DNA from: CAVYVZ01 sp963772065
GTDB lineage: Bacteria > Acidobacteriota > Vicinamibacteria > Vicinamibacterales > UBA2999
DNA length: 64,000 nt
Reading direction: 5' to 3'
Assembly (NCBI GenBank): GCA_963772065.1
Contig: CAVYVZ010000005.1
Coordinates: 310,001-374,000, forward strand
Below the pieces are notes generated by a model, which was given only the letters and a program-made list of their open reading frames with translations, was not told the DNA's origin and did not search any database. The translations under genes and the position numbers were made by a program. Each line of letters opens with the position of its first letter. Within the stretch, counting starts at the first letter, position 1. Of the stretch, positions 29,237 to 38,443 are shown one piece after another.

Positions 29237-29248
29237 CGAACCTAGAAC
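29207..29248. repeat. GAAC(CNAN) 7-8-nt tandem repeat at a TonB receptor stop codon
   Basis: GAAC cores start at 29207, 29214, 29222, 29230, 29238 and 29245, spaced 7 or 8 nt. The array overlaps the stop codon of the TonB receptor (29242-29244) and covers the 5' end of the fucosidase. A closely related GAACCTAC array lies at the same relative place behind the TonB receptor ending at 61593. Confidence 0.8.
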
Positions 29249-32200
29249 ACGAACTTCAATCCCAGCTGGATCTGGCGCGAGTCCAGCCTGGTGCTGTTGA
29301 TCACGCCGAAGTTCGGCGTGCGAAGCTGGTTGCCGGGCTGCCCCCAGATCGGCAGATTCGGCAGGTTGAACACTTCGACACGGAACTCGAGGTAGTCGTC
29401 GGCGAGGCGAAACTTCTTGTCGAACGACGCGTCGAAGCTGATGAACCCAGGCCCGGTGACCGTATTCCGCGGAACGGTGCCGTAGCGGAACGGCCCCGCC
29501 GTTGCGCGGTCGACGAACGCGTCCGTGTTGAACCAGCGCGTGCGGCTGCGCTCGCTGCTCGGCAGCTCCCAGTCGCCTCCCGCCGGGTTGAAGTCCGGAT
29601 AGCAGATGCCGCCGCCGTTCTGGATGTTGCCGGGCCCGCACTGCACCGTGAGCGGGAAGCCGTCCTGCATCGTCAGAATGCCGCCAAGCTGCCAGCCACC
29701 GAGCACGAAGTCGGCGACGCCACCCTTGTTCAGGAACCGGCGCTCCCTGCCGAACGGCAGCTCCCACAACCATGACGTCGTCCAGCGCCGGCGGAAGTCG
29801 AACGCGGACAGACCGCGCTCGAGCCTGAGGTCGTACTGGTTCGACGGCGTGAGCGAGTCGCCATCGGTCGTCCGGATGCCGCTGCCGTTGTCGATCGATT
29901 TCCCGTACGAGAAGGAGCTGAGGAAGCTCAGGCCCTGCGAGAACCGGCGCTGAACCTTCAGATAGAGCGCGTGGTAGTTCGAGTGGCTCGGCGCGTTCAT
30001 CACCTGGATGCTGCCGAACTGCGGAAACGGCCGCGCCAGGTTCGAGTTCGGCAACTGGCTCGGCTCGGGGTTGTTGTAGCTCATGAGGCGGCGGAGATGC
30101 ACGCCCACCGATCCGAAGTAGGTCGCTTCCATCGACATCGACCCGGCGAGCTCGCGCTGCATGCCGAGGGACCACTGGCCGATGTAGGTCGACGGCTCGT
30201 CCCACTGGTTCGCGAGGATGAACGTCGGCGCCCCCGTGCGCGCGAACGGCTGTTCGTAGCTCAGATTCGGCCGGAAGCTCTCGGCGGGCTCGTCGCGGCG
30301 AATCGTGAACGGCGCGTTGCGGACGATGTCGAACGTGGCGTTGCCGATGTCGCGCACGTAGTAGATGCCGCCGCCGCCGCGGATGACCGTCTTCGGGGTG
30401 ACCGTCCAGGCGACGCCGAGCCTCGGCGCGATGTCGTTGAAGTCGCTCCGGTAGGCGTTCCGGCCGAACCGGCCGTCACGCACGTACTGGATATCAGACC
30501 CCAGCCGGAACGCCGGGTTGTCTTCATAGGGATCGCCGGAGCCTGCGCGCACGAAGATCGGCGGGTGGGAGTTGTTCCAGTCGAAATCGATGTTCACGAT
30601 CTTGTCGAACTTGTCGTAGTACGGCTGCTCGTACTCCCAGCGCAGCCCGAAGTCGATCGTGAGGTTCGGCCCCGCCTTCCAGTTGTCCTGGACGAAGAGC
30701 GAATAGTAGCCCGACCGAAAGTCGGCAATCGGTGCTCCGACCTGACCTTCGGAGCGGTTGAAGTGACCGAGCAGGAAGTCGGCGAACGGATGCCCGCCGC
30801 TTGCGCCGGTGGTGGCGCCGTTGTTCGTGTAGCGCCCGTCGAACGCCCACCGGCCGCGCGTGACCACGCCGCCGATCTGGTCGTAGAGCACGCGCCGCAG
30901 CTCGCCGCCGAACTTCACCGAATGCTCGCCGAAGATCCAGGAGAAGTTGTTCACCACCTGGATCGTCTTGTCGTTGTTGATGAACGGCGCGTCGCTCTCT
31001 TCTCCCAGGCCCGAAAGGCCCGTGATGCCGATGTTCGGAACGCCCCAGTAGAGCGGGTTGTCCGACGGCAGATTGATCCCGAGATTGCCGACCACGTTCT
31101 CGGTGTTGGCGCGCGGGGAAATATGCGCGTTGTACAGATACCCGTAGCCGACGCGCAGATCGTTCAGCTTGTTCGAGCCAAACGTCCGAGTGTTGCCGAG
31201 CACGAGCTGGTGCACGTCGGTGTCGGTATTGATCCCCATGTCGGGAATGGCAAACGGGTCGTAGCCGAGCTCGTACGAGAAGCTGTGGCGGAAGAACCAG
31301 CTCGACGCCGTGCCTTGCGTGTAATCGAAGCGATACGTGAACTGGTCGGAGTCGAGCTCCCGCGCTTCATGGTTCGTGAAGTTCGCGCCGGTCACCTCCG
31401 CTTCCGGGAGCGGATAGTAGTCGGTGAGCTGCCTCGAGATCGGATGAATCCGGTTCGCCGGGATGATGTTGCCCGGGAACGGCGTCGGCGCCTGAATCAC
31501 GTTGCCGGCCGCATCGAAGACGCGCGTGCGCGGATCGTAAATCGGAATCAGGGCGCCGCTGGCGTTTCGCAGATTTGAAAAATCACCCGTGCGCCACGGC
31601 GTCAGCGGGACGGACGGACGGGCGGTGAGCGACTTCGTCTCGCGGAGGCCTTCCCAGTTGAACATGAAGAACAGCTTGTTGCGTCCGTCGACGACCTTCG
31701 GAACGATGACCGGCCCACCAATCGTCATCCCGTACTGGTTCCGCTTGAACGGCGGAATCGGCTGATTCGCCGGGTCGAAGTAGTTCTTCGCATCGAGCGA
31801 CGAGTGGCGCAGGAACTCGAAGACGGTGCCGTGAAACTGGTTGGTCCCTGACTTCGTCGAGGCGTTGATCTGCGCGACCGCACGGCCGAACTCGGCGCCG
31901 AAGATGCCCGACTCCACCTTGAACTCTTCGAGCGCGTCCACCGACGGCAGCAGCATGTAGCTGTTGAAGTTGAGGTCGGTGTTCTCGATGCCGTCGAGCG
32001 AGTAGTGATTGAAGTGAACGCGCTGCCCCGCGACGTTGAGCGCAAAGCTGTTTCGCGCGCCTCCCATGCGCTGCCGGCCCTGGCTCGACGAGGGTCCGTT
32101 CGTCGTGGCGCCTGGGATCAGGGATGCGAGCTGGAGATAGTTGCGGCCGTTCAGCGGCAGCTCGACGATCGCGCGGTTCTCGATCACGGTGCCGATCGAG

Positions 32201-32586
32201 GCCGTCTCCGTCTGCAGCACCGGGGCGCCGCCAACGACCTGCACGACCTCCGCAAGCTGTCCGACCGCCAGCGTCAGCGCGATCCGGTTCGAGCTCCCGA
32301 CCTGCACGCCGATATCGGCGCGTTCGATCGTGCGGAACCCTTCCAGTTCCGCCTTCAGGGTGTACCGCCCCGGTGGCACGGCGGGCATGACGTACAGCCC
32401 GGCGTCATTGGTCACGACCACTCGCATCGCGTTCGTGGCCTGATTCGTCAGCGTGACACGCACGCCCGGCAGCACCGATCCGCTCTCATCGGTGACCAGC
32501 CCGCTGATCTCGCCGGAGGGCGCCTGTGCGGAGGCCGAGACGGCAACCGCAAGGAAGAGAGCCACACCCAGGGACCTGAGGAACAT
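29242..32586 (-). CDS. Oar-like TonB-dependent receptor (1,114 aa), intact
   Basis: The start ATG at 32586 follows GGAGG 7 nt upstream and a signal peptide (FLAVAVSASAQA). Then come a carboxypeptidase-regulatory domain (residues about 23-105, SGLVTDESGSVLPGVRVTL), the plug with LPLNGRNYLQLASLIPG and FNHYSLDGIENT (about 120-230), and a large beta-barrel ending in LGLKFVF, a terminal aromatic typical of BAM-inserted barrels. It probably imports complex carbohydrate or peptide. The fucosidase follows directly on the same strand, so a fucosylated glycan is a candidate substrate (inference). A TTGACA/TATCAC promoter with an overlapping inverted repeat lies upstream. Confidence 0.9.
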   Translation of the reverse strand: MFLRSLGVALFLAVAVSASAQAPSGEISGLVTDESGSVLPGVRVTLTNQATNAMRVVVTNDAGLYVMPAVPPGRYTLKAELEGFRTIERADIGVQVGSSNRIALTLAVGQLAEVVQVVGGAPVLQTETASIGTVIENRAIVELPLNGRNYLQLASLIPGATTNGPSSSQGRQRMGGARNSFALNVAGQRVHFNHYSLDGIENTDLNFNSYMLLPSVDALEEFKVESGIFGAEFGRAVAQINASTKSGTNQFHGTVFEFLRHSSLDAKNYFDPANQPIPPFKRNQYGMTIGGPVIVPKVVDGRNKLFFMFNWEGLRETKSLTARPSVPLTPWRTGDFSNLRNASGALIPIYDPRTRVFDAAGNVIQAPTPFPGNIIPANRIHPISRQLTDYYPLPEAEVTGANFTNHEARELDSDQFTYRFDYTQGTASSWFFRHSFSYELGYDPFAIPDMGINTDTDVHQLVLGNTRTFGSNKLNDLRVGYGYLYNAHISPRANTENVVGNLGINLPSDNPLYWGVPNIGITGLSGLGEESDAPFINNDKTIQVVNNFSWIFGEHSVKFGGELRRVLYDQIGGVVTRGRWAFDGRYTNNGATTGASGGHPFADFLLGHFNRSEGQVGAPIADFRSGYYSLFVQDNWKAGPNLTIDFGLRWEYEQPYYDKFDKIVNIDFDWNNSHPPIFVRAGSGDPYEDNPAFRLGSDIQYVRDGRFGRNAYRSDFNDIAPRLGVAWTVTPKTVIRGGGGIYYVRDIGNATFDIVRNAPFTIRRDEPAESFRPNLSYEQPFARTGAPTFILANQWDEPSTYIGQWSLGMQRELAGSMSMEATYFGSVGVHLRRLMSYNNPEPSQLPNSNLARPFPQFGSIQVMNAPSHSNYHALYLKVQRRFSQGLSFLSSFSYGKSIDNGSGIRTTDGDSLTPSNQYDLRLERGLSAFDFRRRWTTSWLWELPFGRERRFLNKGGVADFVLGGWQLGGILTMQDGFPLTVQCGPGNIQNGGGICYPDFNPAGGDWELPSSERSRTRWFNTDAFVDRATAGPFRYGTVPRNTVTGPGFISFDASFDKKFRLADDYLEFRVEVFNLPNLPIWGQPGNQLRTPNFGVINSTRLDSRQIQLGLKFVF

Positions 32587-32653
32587 ACGCAAACCTCCAA
32601 GAGGGTCCGAGTAACGAAGTGACACCGGTGGCGTGAGCAATTCAGTGCGTCAG

Positions 32654-32705
32654 GTGATACGGGATAGCCGCCTCATGTGTCAAACACAAAGTTCGAACTG
32701 ACACA
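32654..32705 (-). promoter_or_regulatory. Sigma-70-type promoter with overlapping inverted repeat
   Basis: Reading the minus strand, TTGACA (32678-32683) is followed after 18 nt by TATCAC (32654-32659), about 70 nt before the TonB receptor start. The -35 box lies inside an inverted repeat with arms TGTGTCA (32676-32682) and TGACACA (32699-32705), whose centre contains the palindrome GTTCGAAC. That layout suits repressor binding over the -35 region. Confidence 0.5.
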
Positions 32706-32756
32706 AGCGGCGCGCTCATCAGATAGGTGCCATGCGGGCGGCTTCTGCTCCTGGCG

Positions 32757-32820
32757 GTGTAGGGCGGGCCTTCACGGCCCGCCAGCCTCTCTTGGCGCCC
32801 CGTGAAGGGGCGCCCTACAC
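32757..32820. repeat. Nested palindromic intergenic element (REP-like)
   Basis: Outer arms GTGTAGGGCG and CGCCCTACAC (10 bp, perfect) enclose two GC-rich hairpins: GGCGGGCC-TTCAC-GGCCCGCC and GGCGCCCC-GTGAA-GGGGCGCC. Their loops are complementary to each other. The element fills the divergent gap between the TonB receptor and exonuclease genes, ending 11 nt before the exonuclease ATG. It has the look of a dispersed REP or miniature element, but no second copy is in this window. Confidence 0.75.
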
Positions 32821-32831
32821 TGTCAGGGGTC

Positions 32832-33662
32832 ATGGACGTTTATCTCCTCGACGGCACCTACGAGCTGTTCCGCCACTACTACGCCGTCCCGTCGACCCGT
32901 GACGCACACGGTCGCGAGATTGGCGCGGTACGCGGGGTCCTGGCCTCCGTCCTGTCGATGATCAACAACGGCGCGCGCTACGTCGGCGTCGCAACCGATC
33001 ACGTCATCGAGTCGTTCAGGAATCGGCTGTGGCCGGCCTACAAGACCGGGGAAGGGATCGATCCCGACCTGCTGGCGCAGTTTCCGCTGCTCGAAGAGGC
33101 GCTCACGGCAATGGGCGTTGCGACCTGGCCGATGGTGGAATTCGAGGCTGACGACGCGCTCGCGTCTGCGGCGGCCGCCGCGGCGCGCGATCCGCACGTC
33201 GATCGCGTGATCATCTGCACACCCGACAAGGACCTTGCGCAGTGCGTGCGCGGCACCCGCGTCGTGCAGATGGACCGCCGGCGGCGCACGATCCGCGACG
33301 AAGCCGGCATCATCGCCAAGTTCGGCGTGCCACCCGCGTCCATTCCCGACTATCTGGCGCTCGTCGGCGACGCCGCTGACGGGTTTCCCGGGCTCCCCGG
33401 CTGGGGGGCGAAGTCGGCGGCCGCGGTGCTCGCCCGGTACGGCCACCTCGAAGCCATTCCGGCCGACTGGCGTACGTGGGGCGTCAACGCGGCAAACCCA
33501 GCCGCGCTGTCGGCGACGCTCGCGCGCGAACGCAATCGCGCGTTGCTGTTCAGGGATCTGGCGACGCTGAGGAGTGATATTACGCTCTTCGATTCTGTCG
33601 AGGAGCTCGAGTGGAAAGGTCCGACGCCGGCGTTCGCGTCGCTGAGCGCGATCCCCCGATGA
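32832..33662 (+). CDS. 5'-3' flap exonuclease-like protein
   Basis: The 276-aa protein has the FEN/PIN nuclease layout: DVYLLDGTYELFRHY at the N-terminus, VEFEADDALASAA with metal aspartates, VIICTPDKDLAQCV, and a helix-hairpin-helix segment LVGDAADGFPGLPGWGAKSAAAVLARYG that binds DNA. It resembles the 5' nuclease domain of DNA polymerase I but is a stand-alone protein, like ExoIX/YpcP. It probably removes flaps or RNA primers. Its stop codon lies inside a 14-bp hairpin. The ATG has only a weak ribosome site (CAGGGGT). Confidence 0.87.
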   Translation: MDVYLLDGTYELFRHYYAVPSTRDAHGREIGAVRGVLASVLSMINNGARYVGVATDHVIESFRNRLWPAYKTGEGIDPDLLAQFPLLEEALTAMGVATWPMVEFEADDALASAAAAAARDPHVDRVIICTPDKDLAQCVRGTRVVQMDRRRRTIRDEAGIIAKFGVPPASIPDYLALVGDAADGFPGLPGWGAKSAAAVLARYGHLEAIPADWRTWGVNAANPAALSATLARERNRALLFRDLATLRSDITLFDSVEELEWKGPTPAFASLSAIPR

Positions 33663-33684
33663 CCCGGTCGCGGGTCATCGGGGG
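33653..33684. terminator. Perfect 14-bp hairpin between convergent genes
   Basis: CCCCCGATGACCCG (33653-33666) pairs perfectly with CGGGTCATCGGGGG (33671-33684) around a GTCG loop. The exonuclease stop codon (33660-33662) is part of the left arm. There is no T-tract, so it may be a bidirectional terminator or an mRNA-end stabiliser for both this gene and the SdrD-like gene ending at 33699. Confidence 0.7.
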
Positions 33685-33698
33685 AGCGGCCTGAACAC

Positions 33699-34581
33699 TC
33701 AGTCGCGATGCGGCGCGCAGAGCATGCCGTTGTTGTAGTTGTCCATCAGGCGGTGCCACGGCTCGCCCACCTTCCACGCATAACTTGCGGCGTGCACACC
33801 AGCGCCGCTGCCCGGGGCTCCGTAGGTCGCCATCCACTCGTCGGCCTTCGCAATCGTGCTCGAGACACAACTGCTGTCGTTCCCGATCCCGACGTTCAGC
33901 TTCGCCGACACCAGCGAGGCGAACATGGTGACCCGCTTGTCCTTGGAGACGTTGCCGAACAAGGCCAGGGCCTGGTCTCGCGTGTACGTGACGCCGCCGA
34001 CCATAATGGTCGCCGGCCACGCTTCCGGGTGATTCTTCCAATAGCCGGGCGTTCCCGTACCGGGCGAGGTGGTCGGTGGCTGCAGGAAGCCGAAGTCGGT
34101 GGACGAATCGAAACCGCCTTGGATGTCTGGCCGGATGGCGGTCGCGACGCTGTTCCCACTCATTATCGGACATGCCGTCGCTGTCCACAGCGTCGTCGCT
34201 GCCGCTGTTGCGCGTTGCCGGCTGCGTTCCCGGCGGTATCTGCACTGTTATCTCGTACGAGCCAGCCGGACCTGTGACGTCGTACACGCCCATCGAGTTC
34301 GTCGAGGTCACCACCGTCGTCCCATTAGGATACGTGATCGTGACGACCGCGGCGTCGATGGGCGTGTCGCCGGCATCCTGTATCCCGTTGTTGTTGCCAT
34401 CGTAGAACACCACGCCGCACACGCCCGCCGAGAAGCAGGACTCGCCTGTCTGGACGTCGCCCGACGCGACCACGGCAGCCAGCGGCACCAGCGCCATCGA
34501 GAGCGCTGCTGCACGCGCGTGCTTCAGCGGTCCCTGCAGCAGCTGTTGCGTCTGTTCCCGAAGTTCGGTCTCGTCCAACAT
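33699..34581 (-). CDS. SdrD B-like domain surface protein, one frame break
   Basis: From the ATG at 34581, the N-terminus has a hydrophobic segment (AAALSMALVPLAAVVAS), then an SdrD B-like domain: CGVVFYDGNNNGIQDAGDTP, a Ca-binding turn, and TITYPNGTTVVTSTNSMG. Near 34165 the frame changes and the C-terminal half reads GGFDSSTDFGFLQPPT, GTPGYWKNHPEAWPATI and TRDQALALFGNVSKDKRVTMFASL, a GYWKNHP module found at the end of many secreted SdrD/DUF11-type proteins. It is likely exported and structural or adhesive. Merged length is about 294 aa. It faces the glycosyltransferase gene in the other direction. Confidence 0.7.
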
Positions 34582-34660
34582 CCTCACGCATCGCTCTCTC
34601 CTTTTGCGGTCATCGCGTCCATGCCGTTGACGCGTCGTGGTTCGGTCGGTACGCTCAGTC

Positions 34661-35927
34661 GTGCGTTTTCTCCTGGTCAACAACCACTGCATCAGCGATC
34701 CGATCGCGGGCGTCACGCAGAGCCTGCGGACGATCATGGAGTGGCTGGCGGACGCCGGGCATGCGTGCCACATCCTCACGACGGCCCGTTTCGAGAGTCC
34801 CGTCACGTTCACCATCGAGGAGCATCTCGCCTCGCAGGGCGCCCACATTCCGCCGCCTGCTGCCACGCCCCGAGCGCGACGTCAGAAGAAAGCGCGGGCC
34901 GATCGACCCGTCGTCCACTACATGGTCCGCGACGTCCCCGTCACGCTCCTGCTGACGCGCTACAACGATGAAGCGCGACCCGATCGCGCCGAGGCCGCGC
35001 AGTTTCTGTCCGTGTTCGAGGGGCTGCTCGATGGCTTCCGCCCCGATCAGGTGATCGCTGCCAACGGCCATCCGATGATTCGCGAGGCGATGTCGTACGC
35101 GCGGCGGCGCGGGATCACGACGGCGTTTGCCGTTCGAGGCTTTGGCTACTACGAGCCGGAGTACTTCGCCGACGTGGACCACGTCTTCACGTGCAGCGAG
35201 GACTTGAGCCGCGTCTATCGAGACAAGATCGGTCTGATCAGCACGCCGATTGAACCGCCGATCGACTGGTCGACGGTCGTGGCTCCGACCGAATCGCGCG
35301 CGTTCGTCACGTTCGTCAATCCCTCGCCGCACAAAGGCCTGTTCCTCTTTGCGCGGCTCGCTGACATGCTGGGATCGCGGCGGCCGGACATCCCGCTTTT
35401 GGTCGTGCAATCCGGACAGAGCGGAGGCGGCCTCAATGCGATTCCGGGGATCGACTTCCGCAAATACCCGCAGATCATGGCTGCGCCGCCCGTCGCGAAG
35501 GCCGTCTGAGTACTTCGCTCTGACGCGGATCCTGCTCGTCCCCTCCGTGTGGGAGGAACCCTTCGGCCGCGTCGCAGCCGAAGCGATGATCAACGGCATT
35601 CCGGCCCTCGTCGGCGATCGCGGCGCGCTGCCGGACGTCGTCGGCGGCGACGAAGCGGCCGGCGGCGGCGGACGGGTGCTTCCGATCCCGGAGTGGATGA
35701 CGCCCTCCACGACGACGCTGCCCGGCGAACGCGATGTCCAGGCATGGTACGAGGCCGTCTGTGCGTTGTGGGACGATGCCGCGCTCTACGAGTCGCTCGG
35801 AGCCAGAGCGCGCGAGATCGCGGACGCGCGCTACAGTGAGCGCGTGTCGCGCGCGCAGCACGTGAGCTACTTCACGTCGCTCGGGCCGGGGAGCTGCCCC
35901 CTCCCTGTTCACACGTCTGCCCGCTAG
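34661..35927 (+). CDS. Glycosyltransferase family 4-like, one frame break
   Basis: The N-terminal Rossmann domain starts VRFLLVNNHCISDPIAG and contains TTAFAVRGFGYYEPEYF and VFTCSEDLSRVYRDKIG. After a one-base break near 35505 the C-terminal domain shows SVWEEPFGRVAAEAMINGIPALVGDRGALPDVV, the E-x7-E donor-binding motif of GT-B fold enzymes. It transfers a sugar from a nucleotide donor to an unknown acceptor. I chose GTG at 34661; another in-frame GTG lies at 34637. No other polysaccharide-assembly gene is adjacent. Confidence 0.78.
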
Positions 35928-36104
35928 GCACACCATGGATGCCGGCCCGAGGTGCCACTTCAGTGCCAGCGCGCGGGCCTCGGAGTCCCGGCGGGTTTAC
36001 CGACTTTTCGGAGGGCGTTGCCTGCGACCCTGTAATCGTTATGACGTAATTCGTCGATTGGGTCGATTGGACAGAATCGGTCGGGCCGTCGGAGACTGAA
36101 TCAC

Positions 36105-36752
36105 ATGACCGCAGCGGTCATCGAATGCGACGTCGTGCTCTTCGACATGGACGGGACGCTCGTGGATTCCACGGAGGTGGTCGAGCGCCACTGGGCGCGC
36201 TGGGCGGCGCGCCGCGGGATCGACGTGTCGGAGATCCTCGCCGTCTCGCATGGGCGGCCGACCATCGATACGCTCCGCCTGGTTGCTCCACATCTCGCGA
36301 CCGACGAGGAGGCGACACGCATCGACGCTGACGAAGCACGCGATGCCGATGGCGTGCGGCCGGTGCGCGGCGCATTGGAGCTCGTCGCCTCGCTGCCGCC
36401 GTCGCGCTGGGCGGTCGTCACATCGGCCAATCGTGCCCTTGCCGTCGCACGTCTCGCTGCGGCAGGATTCCCCCGGCCCGATGTGCTGGTGACTGTGGAC
36501 GACGTCAGTCTCGGGAAGCCGAACCCGGCGCCATATCTCCATGCGGCACAGCAGCTGTCGGCGCCGGCGCACCGGTCGATCGTTCTCGAGGACACGCCCG
36601 TCGGCGTGCAGGCAGGCCTGGCCGCCGGCGCCACGGTGATTGGCGTCACGACCACGTACGCCAGCCTCGATGATTGCCACTACTGTGTGAAGGACCTCCG
36701 CGCGCTCCGCCGCCTGCACCACAAGGGTTCGCTCCGACTCGAGGTGAGCTGA
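36105..36752 (+). CDS. HAD superfamily sugar-phosphatase-like hydrolase
   Basis: The 215-aa protein has all four HAD motifs: FDMDGTLVDS with nucleophile aspartate, VVTSANR with serine/threonine, LGKPNPAPYL with lysine, and LEDTPVGVQAGLAAG with aspartates. The helical cap between motifs I and II is typical of subfamily IA sugar phosphatases and beta-phosphoglucomutase relatives such as GPP or YfbT. It likely dephosphorylates a small sugar phosphate. Its TGA overlaps the ATG of the metallo-beta-lactamase-fold gene (TGATG), so the two are coupled. A 177-nt upstream gap (35928-36104) shows only a short GTCGATTGG direct repeat. Confidence 0.85.
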   Translation: MTAAVIECDVVLFDMDGTLVDSTEVVERHWARWAARRGIDVSEILAVSHGRPTIDTLRLVAPHLATDEEATRIDADEARDADGVRPVRGALELVASLPPSRWAVVTSANRALAVARLAAAGFPRPDVLVTVDDVSLGKPNPAPYLHAAQQLSAPAHRSIVLEDTPVGVQAGLAAGATVIGVTTTYASLDDCHYCVKDLRALRRLHHKGSLRLEVS

Positions 36753-38392
36753 TGATGCCGAGACGATTCGGGCTGCCGTTTGCCCTCTCATGCCTCGCGG
36801 CGGCGATCGCCGCCCGTGCCGATGGCCAGAAGCTTCCACCCGGCTACCTCGATCCGCAACCGATTCTCGAGGCAGCCGCCAAGGCCATCGGAGCAGACGC
36901 GTTGTCGTGCGTCACGATCGCCGGCACGGCGTACGCCGGCGCCGTCGGCCAGCAGCGCGAGTCTGCCTGGAACGTCGACTGGCCCCGCATGGAGCTGGCC
37001 AACTACACGAGGACGATGAACTGGCAGACGAGGACGATGAAGGAGGAGTTCGACCGGAAGCCAGGGCTCAATCCGGCCGCGTGGAAGTACGGCGTGGGCT
37101 GGGTGGATGGTCCCCGCCAGCAGCATCCGCATCAGACGTTCGTCGTCTCGGGCACGCATGCCTGGCACATCGACGGACCAGCGGCGCAGCCGGTGGCCGT
37201 CCCGAAAGACCTGACGGAGATCTATCAGATGGACATGTGGCTGACGCCTCATGGCTTTCTGAAGGCCGCGCGGCTGCCGGGCGCGAATCCGAAAGCCACC
37301 TGGCGGTGGGAGCTCGGAGAAATGGGACGCGACGGCCCCGAGGTGAAGCCGGCGAAGGTGAAGGTGGTCTCGATCACCTTCGACGGCAAGTATCGCATCG
37401 ACGCCACGGTCAATTCGGAGAACCTGCTCCAGCGAATCCACACCTGGGTCGCGCATCCGGTGCTGGGCGACATGAACTACGAGCACGAGTTCACGAACGA
37501 CAGCTATATCGATCTCGGCGGCGGGATTCGGTTTCCGACCGGCTGGCATTCCCATCAGGGCTGGGACGACAATTACGGCGGCCAGAACATCAGCGCCGGC
37601 CACAATGCGTTCGGCGGCACGATGAAGGACGTGAGGGCCAACCAGTGCCCGGAGACGGCGGCCGTGCCCGGCGCGGTGCGGCAGGCCGCGTTCACCGTGC
37701 GCGTGGAGACGCGGAAGGTCGGCGACGGCGTGTACCTGATCGGCGGCGGATCACACAACAGCGTCGCGGTCGAGTTCAAGGACTTCGTGGCCGTCTATGA
37801 AGCGCCGCTCGACGAAGAGCGCAGCCTGGCCGTGATCGAGGAGGTCGTGCGGCTGATTCCAGACAAGCCGATCCGGTGGGTGATCAACTCGCATCAGCAC
37901 TTCGACCATGCGGGAGGCCTGCGCACCTACATGCACATCGGCTCGACGATCGTGACGCACTGGAAGAACTACGACTTCTACAATCGCGACGTGCTGAACT
38001 ACGCGCAGCGAACCGTGAAGCCCGACATGCTCTCGTTGTGGCCGCCGACGGAGCTGGCCGAGGGGTACTACTACGAGGCCATCCGGGAGAACTTCATCAT
38101 CAGCGACGGCACGCGAAACCTGAACGTGCACTACGTGAATCCGCTCACGCACGTGGAGGGGATGCTGATCGCCTACCTGCCCAGGGAGAAGCTGCTGTTC
38201 GAGGCGGATCTGTTCGATACCGATCTCCCTCGCGCCGCCGAGCCGTCGAGGGATCAGAGGAGCTTCTACACCGCCGCCAGAAGGCTCGGGCTCGACGTCG
38301 AAACGATCGTTCCCGTTCACGGGCCGCCGGTGCCATGGACTGAATTCGAACGCTACGTCACGGGCGGCACGACGAGATCGGGACGCCATTGA
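36752..38392 (+). CDS. Secreted metallo-beta-lactamase-fold protein
   Basis: The 546-aa protein has a signal peptide (ALSCLAAAIAARADG), a 280-residue N-terminal region of unrecognised fold containing FDRKPGLNPAAWKYGVGWVD and YEHEFTNDSYIDLGGGIRFP, and a C-terminal metallo-beta-lactamase domain. The latter has NSHQHFDHAGGLRTY (the first histidine of HxHxDH is replaced by asparagine-serine context, NSHQHFDH), ADLFDTD and VPVHGPP. Zinc hydrolase or lactonase activity is plausible; the substrate is unknown. It is translated from the stop of the HAD phosphatase gene. It converges with the enolase-superfamily gene. Confidence 0.78.
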   Translation: MMPRRFGLPFALSCLAAAIAARADGQKLPPGYLDPQPILEAAAKAIGADALSCVTIAGTAYAGAVGQQRESAWNVDWPRMELANYTRTMNWQTRTMKEEFDRKPGLNPAAWKYGVGWVDGPRQQHPHQTFVVSGTHAWHIDGPAAQPVAVPKDLTEIYQMDMWLTPHGFLKAARLPGANPKATWRWELGEMGRDGPEVKPAKVKVVSITFDGKYRIDATVNSENLLQRIHTWVAHPVLGDMNYEHEFTNDSYIDLGGGIRFPTGWHSHQGWDDNYGGQNISAGHNAFGGTMKDVRANQCPETAAVPGAVRQAAFTVRVETRKVGDGVYLIGGGSHNSVAVEFKDFVAVYEAPLDEERSLAVIEEVVRLIPDKPIRWVINSHQHFDHAGGLRTYMHIGSTIVTHWKNYDFYNRDVLNYAQRTVKPDMLSLWPPTELAEGYYYEAIRENFIISDGTRNLNVHYVNPLTHVEGMLIAYLPREKLLFEADLFDTDLPRAAEPSRDQRSFYTAARRLGLDVETIVPVHGPPVPWTEFERYVTGGTTRSGRH

Positions 38393-38443
38393 GGCTGACC
38401 CTCGAACGCCCGGTCGAGGCGCCGTTGACCCGGCAGCAGGCGG

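Noticed and set aside
35945..36000. Structured RNA or terminator upstream of the HAD gene
   Set aside because: Only a 6-bp CCGAGG/CCTCGG pairing could be found, which is not enough in such GC-rich DNA.
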